This document shows positions 18,726-25,855 of a DNA stretch of 64,000 bases, in pieces (positions within the stretch are counted from its first letter, which is position 1; each line of letters opens with the position of its first letter). The notes under the pieces were generated by a model, which was not told the origin of the DNA, ran no database searches, and saw nothing but the letters and a program-made list of their open reading frames with translations. The DNA comes from Hydrogenovibrio halophilus DSM 15072 (lineage in GTDB: Bacteria; Pseudomonadota; Gammaproteobacteria; Thiomicrospirales; Thiomicrospiraceae), in NCBI RefSeq assembly GCF_000384235.1, contig NZ_KB913033.1, positions 1,619,164 through 1,683,163 of the forward strand. Reading direction: 5' to 3'. The translations under genes and the position numbers were made by a program.

Positions 18726-19328
18726 ATGGGAATCAACCTGAACGTTCACCATTGTTCCAGACTGACATCCAGTCACATCTGTCACCAGATCGGATCGGTC
18801 AATCTGTCACCCACACTCAACAACTGCCAATCCGCCTTCACAAACGATCAGTTGATTGCGTTTTCATGCAACGCTCACGCCCATCCCGGCGACCCGGATC
18901 AACCGGAACTCCAACAGCGCAGCGTCAATGACTGGGTTTGCCGTCTGTGCCGCGCCCCGATTCGGGTTGAAATCACCGATCAACAGGAAATCATCGCCAT
19001 CGCTCTGGGTCAGGACGACGGTGTCTACTGGGATGCAGGGGAGGATGAAGAGAGTTTGCTTTTGGCTCAAAGCGAGGTCAAGCGCATTGCGGCCTTTGAA
19101 TTCTACTTTCTCGACAGGGTGCCCACTGATTCGTGGGAACTCGGCGAGCAGTATGCCGGGCTTCATGCCTACACGCTGATCAAGCAACTCAGTCGTGAAT
19201 ACGCACGGGAACTCGGGTTCGATGACATCACAGAGGAAGCTCTGCCCATGATGGCTCTGGGGTCTGACAAACTGTCAAGTCAGGAAACCCAGGTCAAATT
19301 CAAGCGAACGGCTTGTCACTGTTGCTAG
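18726..19328 (+). CDS. hypothetical protein, 200 aa, Cys-rich C-terminus
   Basis: I do not recognise this family. ATG 18726 is preceded by GAGGGG with about 8-base spacing. The upstream extension of the frame runs back into the tRNA 3' region and is not coding-like. The N-terminal third is rich in His, Cys and Ser. A short CRLC motif (VCRLCRAPIRV) and an acidic middle follow, then FEFYFLDRVP and a tyrosine-rich helix (REYARELG). The protein ends in CHCC after a basic stretch, a possible metal or redox site. No signal peptide or membrane segment is seen. It is convergent with the methyltransferase of the sulfur operon. Confidence 0.65.
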   Translation: MGINLNVHHCSRLTSSHICHQIGSVNLSPTLNNCQSAFTNDQLIAFSCNAHAHPGDPDQPELQQRSVNDWVCRLCRAPIRVEITDQQEIIAIALGQDDGVYWDAGEDEESLLLAQSEVKRIAAFEFYFLDRVPTDSWELGEQYAGLHAYTLIKQLSREYARELGFDDITEEALPMMALGSDKLSSQETQVKFKRTACHCC

Positions 19329-19386
19329 TCAGCGCCACCGAACGAACCTTTTTTGTGATGAATCGGGTTTTCAGGTCAGGAGAGGG

Positions 19387-19965
19387 TCAGTGCTTGTGTG
19401 CAATCAGTGCGAAATGGTGGGGACAGCTGGCGGAAATGTCGGGTTGTTCGATCTGGGCAAACCCGGCCCGATGGGCCCAGTGTTTGCATTCCTGCGGTTT
19501 GGGACGGATATCAAGCGACGGGCCTCTGGGCGTGGGTTGATCGCTGCGCCAGTGAAGCATCAGCAGTCGCCCGCCAGGGGTGAGCACCCGAAAGGCTTCG
19601 GCCAGCAATAGCACTGGATGGGGCAGGTGCAGCAGATTAAACACCACAACCAGTGATTGTGATGCACGTGGCAGCCCAAACCCCTGTTCCAGAAAATCAC
19701 CGCAATGAACTCGCAAACGTGACAAATCGGACGTGCGTTTGAGCGTCCGCAGTTGCGTACACAGCGCCGATTCAATCTCCCAGGCATGAACGTTGCCAGT
19801 AACGGAGTCGTGAATGGCGGGTGTGAAGGTGCCATAGCCTGCACCCAGTTCGAGTGCATCGCCAGCAATTGGCGCGTCTGGCACCAGTGTTTCCAGCAAC
19901 GTTTCCGGATCAAAAAAACTGGCCCAAAGTTCGGTTTCAGGCATGTCGCTTTCGGGTATTTTCAT
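19387..19965 (-). CDS. class I SAM-dependent methyltransferase
   Basis: A 192-aa methyltransferase-like protein. Motif I is LELGAGYGTFT, an acidic residue ends the second strand (AWEIE), VHCGDFLE follows, and FRVLTPGGRLLMLHW is the post-motif typical of small-molecule methyltransferases. It starts 14 bases after the transporter stop with AGGGA upstream, so it is the third gene of the persulfide dioxygenase operon. A role in methylating a sulfur or other metabolite is possible but not shown by the sequence. Confidence 0.8.
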   Translation of the reverse strand: MKIPESDMPETELWASFFDPETLLETLVPDAPIAGDALELGAGYGTFTPAIHDSVTGNVHAWEIESALCTQLRTLKRTSDLSRLRVHCGDFLEQGFGLPRASQSLVVVFNLLHLPHPVLLLAEAFRVLTPGGRLLMLHWRSDQPTPRGPSLDIRPKPQECKHWAHRAGFAQIEQPDISASCPHHFALIAHKH

Positions 19966-19979
19966 TCAACCGATCCCTG

Positions 19980-21077
19980 TTATTGCCAGTGTTTTTCCAG
20001 TTTGACGCCGACCCAGGCACCCGCAAGGATGGCGGCCAGCGCCATAAAGGATCCGAGTGCCAGTGTGGCTGTGCCGGTGAGGCCATGCCCGATGGAACAG
20101 CCCATGGCCAGTACGGCCCCAAATCCGACCATGACCGCGCCTACTGTCGAAAGCCATGCGTCTTTGATCGAGGCAAACCCTTTCCACTGGAATGTTCCCT
20201 GCATCAATGCGCTGATCAGGGAGCCGATGGCCAGCCCGAACACCGCAATCACGCCAAAGGTGACCAATGCCCATTGCGGGTCACTGAAATAATACACCAC
20301 ATCGCCCATGGGGGCGGCAAAGGTGAACGACTGGGTGGCCAGACCGTTTGGTGGGGTTTCCATAAACATGGCCTCTTCCTGCAGGTATTGGCCATAGTCA
20401 CCACCGGTCAGGACAAAGGCCGCTGCGACCACGCCGCCGATGACCAGAGACGTGAGGACAGGACCGGGTCGGCGAAAGGCGGAAAAGCGCCACAGCAAAA
20501 ACGCCAATAGAGCCAACCCGATCACGCTGCCCAGCCAGAGTCTGGCGGATTCGACGGAATCGCTGCTGGCCAGAAGTGTGCCCAGGTCCTGCTGTCCGGC
20601 AGACAGGGTGGTGGTCATGGGGGCGACCACAGGCAGGACCCAGCTGGCAAAAAATTCGGTGCGGGTCATGATGTAGGCGACCACGGACATGACGGCGACC
20701 AGCCACAGGGCTTTGAAACTGCCTTCGCCCACCCGGATCAGATTGCGCATACTGCAACCGGCAGCCAGTACCATGCCGAACCCAAAGACAAACCCGCCGA
20801 TCAAATAACGGCCCCAGGCCAGGTCGCCACTGCGATAAGGCGGCGTGGTTGTGTTGAGACTGACCAGTCCGGCCGCTTCCAGCCAGGCGGTGATCGCAAT
20901 GACCACACCGATGGCACCAAAATAGGTGGCCAGTCGCACCGGATTGCGCTCTTTCACCCACTCTCTGATGCCGCCGACGGGGCAGAAAGCGCTGCGCTGT
21001 GCGGCGAACCCAAAGATCAATGCCAGCGCCAGCACCATTAAAAAGTACGGCCAAAAAACCGAAAGCAATGATTCCAT
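19980..21077 (-). CDS. YeeE/YedE-family sulfur transporter
   Basis: Inner-membrane protein of 365 aa with about nine or more hydrophobic helices. Two inverted-repeat-like cores, AAGCSMRNLIRVGEG and AMGCSIGHGLTGT, each carry the conserved cysteine in a GC-S motif that relays thiosulfate or sulfane sulfur in YeeE (TsuA). RNPVRLATYFG also fits the family. AAGGAG lies 9 bases before the ATG. It follows the persulfide dioxygenase by 59 bases. It probably imports a reduced sulfur species for oxidation or assimilation. Confidence 0.88.
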   Translation of the reverse strand: MESLLSVFWPYFLMVLALALIFGFAAQRSAFCPVGGIREWVKERNPVRLATYFGAIGVVIAITAWLEAAGLVSLNTTTPPYRSGDLAWGRYLIGGFVFGFGMVLAAGCSMRNLIRVGEGSFKALWLVAVMSVVAYIMTRTEFFASWVLPVVAPMTTTLSAGQQDLGTLLASSDSVESARLWLGSVIGLALLAFLLWRFSAFRRPGPVLTSLVIGGVVAAAFVLTGGDYGQYLQEEAMFMETPPNGLATQSFTFAAPMGDVVYYFSDPQWALVTFGVIAVFGLAIGSLISALMQGTFQWKGFASIKDAWLSTVGAVMVGFGAVLAMGCSIGHGLTGTATLALGSFMALAAILAGAWVGVKLEKHWQ

Positions 21078-21136
21078 TTTTAAGACTCCTTTGTCTGCAA
21101 GGCCTTGCCCGCAAATCGGGCAAGGTCAATGGTCTG

Positions 21137-21880
21137 CTAGCTGGCCTTGGCCGGGTTGACGTTAAAGCCGATGATGTCCTGCATTTCAGGCGGTTGCGGC
21201 AGAATGGCGCCCAACACCTCTTTGACAAAATCGTCTTTGCTCATACTCAGGCTGGCATTGTGCTTTTTCTCAAAGCCGATGGTGGAAAACGGCTTGCCGC
21301 TGATGCCGGCCCCGCAGACGCTGCCAGCCTGGGCACCAGGAAGAATTTCCATGGTGTCGGGCAAAGGCAGCAGACGGTTGTGAATGGAGTCATACAGCTT
21401 GTTGGCCATTTCCTCCGCGCGGCCTTTCAGGTCGGGACGGCCGACGCTGCCGACAAACAGGGTGTGACCGGTGACCAGAAACCAGGGTTCGTCGGTACGG
21501 GAGCGGTCCGTGACCATCAGCGTGATGCTGTCTTCTGTGTGGCCCGGTGTGTAGAGCACTTCGACCGCCACATTGCCTGCGGTCAGTTCCTGATTGTCCT
21601 CCAATGGCAGGAACTCACAGGTCGCAGGCGAATCCTTGTGCAGTGCGTACTGTCCGCCTGAACGCTGAGCCAGCTCATAGCCGCCTGTGTAATGGTCGGC
21701 GTGAACGTGGGTGTCAATCACATAGGCGATTTTAATGCCCTTTTGTGCCGCAATCTTCATGTAAAGATCGACTTCGTCCTGATGCACGTCAACGACAATG
21801 CCCAGGCCCTGGCCGACGCAGCCCAGCAGGTAAGAAAGGGAGCCGGGTTCGGATTCTGGCGTGTGTTGAAACAAAAACAT
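21137..21880 (-). CDS. persulfide dioxygenase-like metallo-beta-lactamase-fold protein
   Basis: A 247-aa ETHE1/Blh-type enzyme expected to oxidise glutathione persulfide to sulfite. The metal-binding signature THVHADHYTGG (residues 57-67), CTPGHTEDS-like LYTPGHTEDS, and the family block TLFVGSVGRPDL are all present, followed by the product-site region LPLPDTMEILPGA. CAGGAG lies 7 bases before the ATG. It is first gene of the operon with the YeeE/YedE transporter and methyltransferase, and divergent from an MFS gene across operator palindromes. It is not fused to a rhodanese. The periplasmic rhodanese at 6.5 kb is unlinked. Confidence 0.9.
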   Translation of the reverse strand: MFLFQHTPESEPGSLSYLLGCVGQGLGIVVDVHQDEVDLYMKIAAQKGIKIAYVIDTHVHADHYTGGYELAQRSGGQYALHKDSPATCEFLPLEDNQELTAGNVAVEVLYTPGHTEDSITLMVTDRSRTDEPWFLVTGHTLFVGSVGRPDLKGRAEEMANKLYDSIHNRLLPLPDTMEILPGAQAGSVCGAGISGKPFSTIGFEKKHNASLSMSKDDFVKEVLGAILPQPPEMQDIIGFNVNPAKAS

Positions 21881-21940
21881 AACGTACTCCTGATCGTGAT
21901 TGAGAAAAGTTCAACGTTTGGTCTGGAGAAGAACTCTATA

Positions 21941-21958
21941 TTCAACCAGGTAGTTGAA
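21941..21958. promoter_or_regulatory. operator palindrome 1 (TTCAAC-N6-GTTGAA)
   Basis: Perfect inverted repeat TTCAACCAGGTAGTTGAA, flanked by A and T to give ATTCAAC...GTTGAAT. It lies downstream of the presumed start site of the persulfide dioxygenase operon, a roadblock position. Confidence 0.7.
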
Positions 21959-21983
21959 TGATGTCACTTTAGCGGTTTCCGCG

Positions 21984-22012
21984 ATTATATTCAACGGATT
22001 AGTTGATTTAAT
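21984..22012 (-). promoter_or_regulatory. candidate promoter of the persulfide dioxygenase operon
   Basis: On the minus strand a TATAAT -10 occupies 21989-21984, with weak -35 ATTAAA at 22012-22007 and a 17-base spacer. Operator 2 exactly fills the spacer. Confidence 0.45.
21990..22007. promoter_or_regulatory. operator palindrome 2 (TTCAAC-N6-GTTGAT)
   Basis: TTCAACGGATTAGTTGAT differs from the perfect repeat at one position. It fills the -10/-35 spacer of the minus-strand promoter, so a bound protein would block RNA polymerase. Confidence 0.7.
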
Positions 22013-22050
22013 TTTTTTAAAGCAGATAAAAAAATTTGGCACAGGAATGT

Positions 22051-22079
22051 TTGCAATTTGCGCGCGCCTCACTTAGTGT
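22051..22079 (+). promoter_or_regulatory. candidate promoter of the MFS gene
   Basis: TTGCAA (22051-22056), a 17-base spacer, then TAGTGT (22074-22079). Operator 3 begins at the last base of the -10. The hexamers are only moderate matches. Confidence 0.35.
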
Positions 22080-22096
22080 TCAACTAAATGGTTGAA
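22079..22096. promoter_or_regulatory. operator palindrome 3 (TTCAAC-N6-GTTGAA)
   Basis: Perfect repeat TTCAACTAAATGGTTGAA, 14 bases before the MFS start codon and overlapping its predicted transcription start. Confidence 0.7.
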
Positions 22097-22110
22097 TAAG
22101 GGACGCAACG

Positions 22111-23421
22111 ATGAGCGAGCAAATGCAACAGCAAACCGATCCGATCCAACATGGGATCAAAGCCAATCTGGATCAGATTATCCAGCAACTCATTCAGGTG
22201 TTTCTGGTGGGGTTGGCCATCGGGATGACCCGTACGGTGGTACCAGGCCTGGCAGAAACCGAGTTTGGGCTGGCCGAGCAGGCGTTTATGAGTCTGGCCC
22301 TGTTTGTGGTGGTGTTTGGGTTGGTGAAAGCCAGTATGAACCTGCTGGCGGGGCATCTGAGTGATCAGTTCGGGCGTCGGCGTCTGCTGGTTGCGGGCTG
22401 GTTGTTGGCGATTCCGGTGCCGTTTTTGATTTTCTATGCGCAAAACTGGTGGTGGATCATTGCGGCCATGGTGTTTTTGGGGCTGAACCAGGGGCTGTGC
22501 TGGTCAATGGCGCTCAATTCCAAGCTGGACCTGGCCAAGGCCAGTCAAAAAGGGTTGGTCAATGGCTTTAATGAGTTTTCAGGCTATGCCGCCGTGGGGC
22601 TGGCCGGCTGGATTACGGCTTGGATGGCCGAACAGATGGGCGCACGTGAGGCCTTGTTGGTGTTTGGTCTGGTGGTCATTGCGCTGGGGCTGTTTCTGGC
22701 GATTGTCAAAGTGATCGATACCCATCCCTGGTCGCAACTGCACCAGCAGAAGCATCAGGAAGCACAGGCCGAAAAGGCGGCGGAAAATGGTCAGGCGGTC
22801 GAGCCGACCCAAAAAGCCACTTTGGGTGCGATGATGGTGTACGCCACGTTCAAACAGCCGCAATTGATGGCGCTCAACCAGGCAGGCCTGGTCGAAAAGT
22901 TCATTGATGCACTGGTGTGGGTGTTTATGCCGGTGTTCCTGATTTCGCAGTCGCAAACGCTGGTGCAGGCCAGTGCGATCATTGCTATTTATGGCGTGGT
23001 CTGGGGCGGTTCCCAGTTGATCACCGGCCCTTTGTCCGACAAATGGGGACGTCGCGGGCTGATCGTCGGTGGCTTCTGGCTGTGTGCGATCACCAGTTTC
23101 GGCTTTGTGATGACCGACAGTGCCTGGGTCTGGTCTGTGCTGGCGGGCTTGATGGGCTTTGGCATGGCCATGCTTTATCCCACGCTGGGGGCGGCTGTGG
23201 CCGACGTCAGTGAACCACGGGTGCGTGCCAGTGTGCTGGGGATTTACCGTTTCTGGCGTGATTTCGGTTATGCGGCCGGGGCCTTTTTAATGGGGTTGCT
23301 GGCGTTTTATTCCGAATCTGTGGTCTGGCCGTTTTACTTTGTCGGGGGTATGATGTTCCTGTCCGGCCTTTGGGTGTGGGTGGCCTTGTCGCCCAAAGCC
23401 ATGGAAGCCGGTAAAAAATAA
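22111..23421 (+). CDS. MFS transporter
   Basis: A 436-aa major facilitator with about twelve hydrophobic helices. The signature loops are present in both halves: GHLSDQFGRRRLLV between helices 2 and 3, and GPLSDKWGRRGLIV in the second half. A hydrophilic Gln/Glu-rich central loop lies at about residues 208-235. The substrate is not evident. Sharing operators with the divergent persulfide dioxygenase operon suggests it moves a sulfur compound, a related toxicant or a metal. AAGGGA precedes the ATG. A near match of the iterated palindrome at 22242 encodes Pro-Gly-Leu. Confidence 0.88.
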   Translation: MSEQMQQQTDPIQHGIKANLDQIIQQLIQVFLVGLAIGMTRTVVPGLAETEFGLAEQAFMSLALFVVVFGLVKASMNLLAGHLSDQFGRRRLLVAGWLLAIPVPFLIFYAQNWWWIIAAMVFLGLNQGLCWSMALNSKLDLAKASQKGLVNGFNEFSGYAAVGLAGWITAWMAEQMGAREALLVFGLVVIALGLFLAIVKVIDTHPWSQLHQQKHQEAQAEKAAENGQAVEPTQKATLGAMMVYATFKQPQLMALNQAGLVEKFIDALVWVFMPVFLISQSQTLVQASAIIAIYGVVWGGSQLITGPLSDKWGRRGLIVGGFWLCAITSFGFVMTDSAWVWSVLAGLMGFGMAMLYPTLGAAVADVSEPRVRASVLGIYRFWRDFGYAAGAFLMGLLAFYSESVVWPFYFVGGMMFLSGLWVWVALSPKAMEAGKK

Positions 23422-23428
23422 CAAGTAC

Positions 23429-23501
23429 GATCAATAGCCCTTTGCACGGGATGCTAGGGACGCTTGAAGAGTTCTTTGACCTTGTGCAAAGGACGTTGAT
23501 T
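23429..23501 (+). other. long imperfect stem-loop before the hydrolase gene
   Basis: CCTTTGCAC (23439-23447) pairs perfectly with GTGCAAAGG (23484-23492), and ATCAA (23430-23434) pairs with TTGAT (23496-23500) as an outer stem around a loop of about 36 bases. The structure ends just before the AAGGAGG ribosome-binding site of the next gene, so it could be a leader element, a terminator of the MFS gene (no T-run) or an operator. Confidence 0.45.
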
Positions 23502-23518
23502 CCTTAAGGAGGATTACG

Positions 23519-24436
23519 ATGCAATCATTGAAATATACTCGACGTCTGGCCGCATTGGCGCTGGGCAGTGTTTTGTCTTTGTCGACCTGGGCGGTTCAGG
23601 CGGAAGAAAAAGAAGTGAAACAGACCCTGGACGGGCAGACGCTCAATGCCAATCTGACGCTTTCCGATGACGGCTATCAGGGCGATGTGGTGCTTTTGTT
23701 GCACGGCACCTTGACCCATAACGAACGTTCCACCTATGCGCAACTGCAGAATAATCTGAAGGCCTACGGCATGACGTCTCTGGCGATCAATCTGTCGCTG
23801 GGGGTGGACGACCGTCACGGCGAGTATGACTGTGCGACCACCCATACCCACAAACACACCGATGCTCTGAAAGAACTGGGCCTGTGGATGGGCTGGCTCG
23901 AAAACAAAGGCGCGGAGAACATTACGTTGATGGGCCATTCCCGCGGTGGCAACCAGGCCGCTTGGTATGCTTCGGAAGCGCAGCGCCCCAGTTTGAAACA
24001 CCTGGTGTTGGTTGCTCCGGCCACCGGCGAGCAGCAGTCGCCTGCCGACTACAAAAAGAAATACGGTGTGGCGCTGGAATCCGTGCTGGACAAGGCCGAA
24101 GCGTTAGTGAAACAAGGCAAGGGCGACGAAGTGATGAAAGGCGAGGACTTCATTTATTGTGAAGACACCAATGTGACCGCAGAAGCCTTTGTGGATTACT
24201 ACGCCCAGCGTCCACAGTTTGACACGCCGACGTTGCTGCAGAACCCGGTTGTGCCCACGCTGGTGATCATGGGTACGGAAGACAATGTCGTGGCGGATTT
24301 GCCCGAAAAAATCGCCCCCGTCGCCGAACAGCAGGATCTGGTGACCACTGTGACACTTGACGGCGCCGATCACTTCTTCCGGGATTTCTTCAACGAGGAC
24401 ATCGCGATTGAGACGGAGCAATTCATTGCCGACTAA
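23519..24436 (+). CDS. secreted alpha/beta hydrolase
   Basis: A 305-aa protein with a signal peptide (AALALGSVLSLSTWAVQA, cleavage near residue 28). The alpha/beta-hydrolase core follows: VVLLLHG oxyanion block, nucleophile elbow LMGHSRGG (Ser141), catalytic Asp likely in IMGTEDNVV, and His in GADHFF. Two cysteines (in YDCAT and IYCED) could form a disulfide. The consensus AAGGAGG lies 8 bases before the ATG, which predicts strong translation. The substrate is unknown; DUF3530/esterase-like is one possibility. It overlaps the next gene. Confidence 0.82.
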   Translation: MQSLKYTRRLAALALGSVLSLSTWAVQAEEKEVKQTLDGQTLNANLTLSDDGYQGDVVLLLHGTLTHNERSTYAQLQNNLKAYGMTSLAINLSLGVDDRHGEYDCATTHTHKHTDALKELGLWMGWLENKGAENITLMGHSRGGNQAAWYASEAQRPSLKHLVLVAPATGEQQSPADYKKKYGVALESVLDKAEALVKQGKGDEVMKGEDFIYCEDTNVTAEAFVDYYAQRPQFDTPTLLQNPVVPTLVIMGTEDNVVADLPEKIAPVAEQQDLVTTVTLDGADHFFRDFFNEDIAIETEQFIAD

Positions 24437-24971
24437 ATGCTGGCCGACTGAATGGTGGCAATCACTGGGACTGACAGTGCTGTGTGCGCTGGCACCGCCT
24501 GCCTTGGCACAGTCGGCATCACAGCAGGGAGTGTCGGTTGAGATCACGCCGCTGCCTTCGGAACAGGTGACGGCGTTTTATCTTAACCGCGGTTTCAGTG
24601 AATCGGAGATTGAGGCGTATCGGTCGGCCTGTGTGTTTTCTGTGATTCTGCGCAATACGCACGAAACGGCCCCGCTGACATTGGACCAGTCTGACTGGCA
24701 ATGGCAGCAGGCCGATGGCCAGTCCGTCAAACCGAAACCCACCGATCAATGGCTGGCAGAGATGCGTGAAGCCGGTATTGCCAAAGGGCCAAGGGTGGCG
24801 TTTCGCTGGGCCCAGTTTCCGGCGGAACAGACCTATCATCCCAAGGACTGGAATCAGGGCATGCTGGCTCTGCCAGTGGCATCGGGCACCGAATTGTCGG
24901 TGACTCTGCGCTGGCAAAGGTCTGGACAGCCCCAGACTCTGACCCGCCATTCACTGACCTGTGCTCCCTGA
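24426..24971 (+). CDS. hypothetical periplasmic protein
   Basis: A 181-aa protein of no family I recognise. TTG 24426 is the likely start because GGAG (24415-24418) is 7 bases upstream and a clean signal peptide begins there (SLGLTVLCALAPPALA, cleavage before QSA). The frame is open further upstream but only inside the hydrolase gene. The mature part has VSVEITPLPSEQV, a cysteine in RSACVFS and a C-terminal cysteine in SLTCAP, possibly a disulfide. It overlaps the hydrolase stop by 11 bases and precedes the TlpA-like gene, so the three probably act together in the periplasm. Confidence 0.65.
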   Translation: MPTKCWPTEWWQSLGLTVLCALAPPALAQSASQQGVSVEITPLPSEQVTAFYLNRGFSESEIEAYRSACVFSVILRNTHETAPLTLDQSDWQWQQADGQSVKPKPTDQWLAEMREAGIAKGPRVAFRWAQFPAEQTYHPKDWNQGMLALPVASGTELSVTLRWQRSGQPQTLTRHSLTCAP

Positions 24972-24994
24972 ACAGAGCCACAAAGGACGTTTGT

Positions 24995-25606
24995 ATGATC
25001 GACGACAAAACCATTTTTGACCAGGCCTGGTTAAAATCCGATTTGACCAGCCGGCCATGGCTCAGTGCTTTCATCGGATTGTTTTTGCTGGCAGCGTTTG
25101 GCCATGCTCAGGCCGCCGGTAAGGACCATGACAAGCCAATGAATGCGGTGGCGAACCCCTGGCAAGCTCCGGACACGACCTTGCCGGATTTGGACGGCAC
25201 CGCTCAGTCATTGAGCCAGTTGGTGGCCAAAGGCGGTGTGGTTGTGGTCAATTTCTGGGCCAGCTGGTGTCCGCCTTGTCGCGAAGAAATGGCGTCACTG
25301 GCACGGCTGGAGCAGACGTTACGCAAAGCCGGAGACCGTGATGGTCAGCCCCTGGCGCGCGTGGTGGCCATCAATGTGGGGGAGGACGAAAACACCGTGT
25401 TTTCGTTTTTGGGGGAAATCGATCCCATGCCGGATTTTGCGATTCTGCTTGATCAGAACAGTGAGGCCGTTGACGCCTGGCGGGTCAGAGGTCTGCCGAC
25501 CACGTATGTGATGGATGGCGAAGGCAAGGTCCGTTATCGTGCCATTGGCGGTCGTGACTTTGACCAACCGCAAATCGCCCGCCAGATCAAGGACTTGATT
25601 CAATAA
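24995..25606 (+). CDS. TlpA/ResA-like thioredoxin-fold protein
   Basis: A 203-aa membrane-anchored or exported thioredoxin. After a polar 20-residue N-terminus comes one hydrophobic segment (about residues 22-40) ending AQAA, then a TlpA domain with active site WCPPC (Cys92 and Cys95) and the cis-proline loop RGLPTTYV. NVGEDENTV replaces the usual insertion. It probably reduces or isomerises periplasmic thiols. Residues 9-12 (Asp-Gln-Ala-Trp) are encoded by an iterated palindrome, so the unusual N-terminal extension partly consists of palindrome-derived sequence. Confidence 0.87.
   Translation: MIDDKTIFDQAWLKSDLTSRPWLSAFIGLFLLAAFGHAQAAGKDHDKPMNAVANPWQAPDTTLPDLDGTAQSLSQLVAKGGVVVVNFWASWCPPCREEMASLARLEQTLRKAGDRDGQPLARVVAINVGEDENTVFSFLGEIDPMPDFAILLDQNSEAVDAWRVRGLPTTYVMDGEGKVRYRAIGGRDFDQPQIARQIKDLIQ
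25020..25031. repeat. iterated palindrome ACCAGGCCTGGT, copy 8
   Basis: Exact copy near the 5' end of the TlpA-like gene, read as Asp-Gln-Ala-Trp, flanked by TTTTG and TTAAAAT. Confidence 0.9.
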
Positions 25607-25700
25607 GCCTTTGGCACGAGCTCAGAAGCGACTGACGTCGCTGACATTCCGTTGTTCAGCATTGCGTCGTATGGCCATCGGTCATCGCCGTGTTGTCCGT

Positions 25701-25722
25701 CCGTCGGTTTGAACACCGACGG
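25701..25722. terminator. weak hairpin in the convergent gap
   Basis: CCGTCGGT-TTGAAC-ACCGACGG followed by CTTTCCCC, between the TlpA-like gene and the convergent GGDEF-EAL gene. The T-run is poor. A second small hairpin, AGCGAC-TGAC-GTCGCT, is at 25627-25642. Confidence 0.35.
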
Positions 25723-25855
25723 CTTTCCCCGATCCCTTTTCCAGCTATCCTCAAATTAACGCAAACGCATCGGCGACTCAAACGCACGGTGCCAGTGTGT
25801 GTTTTTCTGGAGCCGGGTGTTCTGGACGTTTGGAACAGGCACCGATTCGAGCGTT

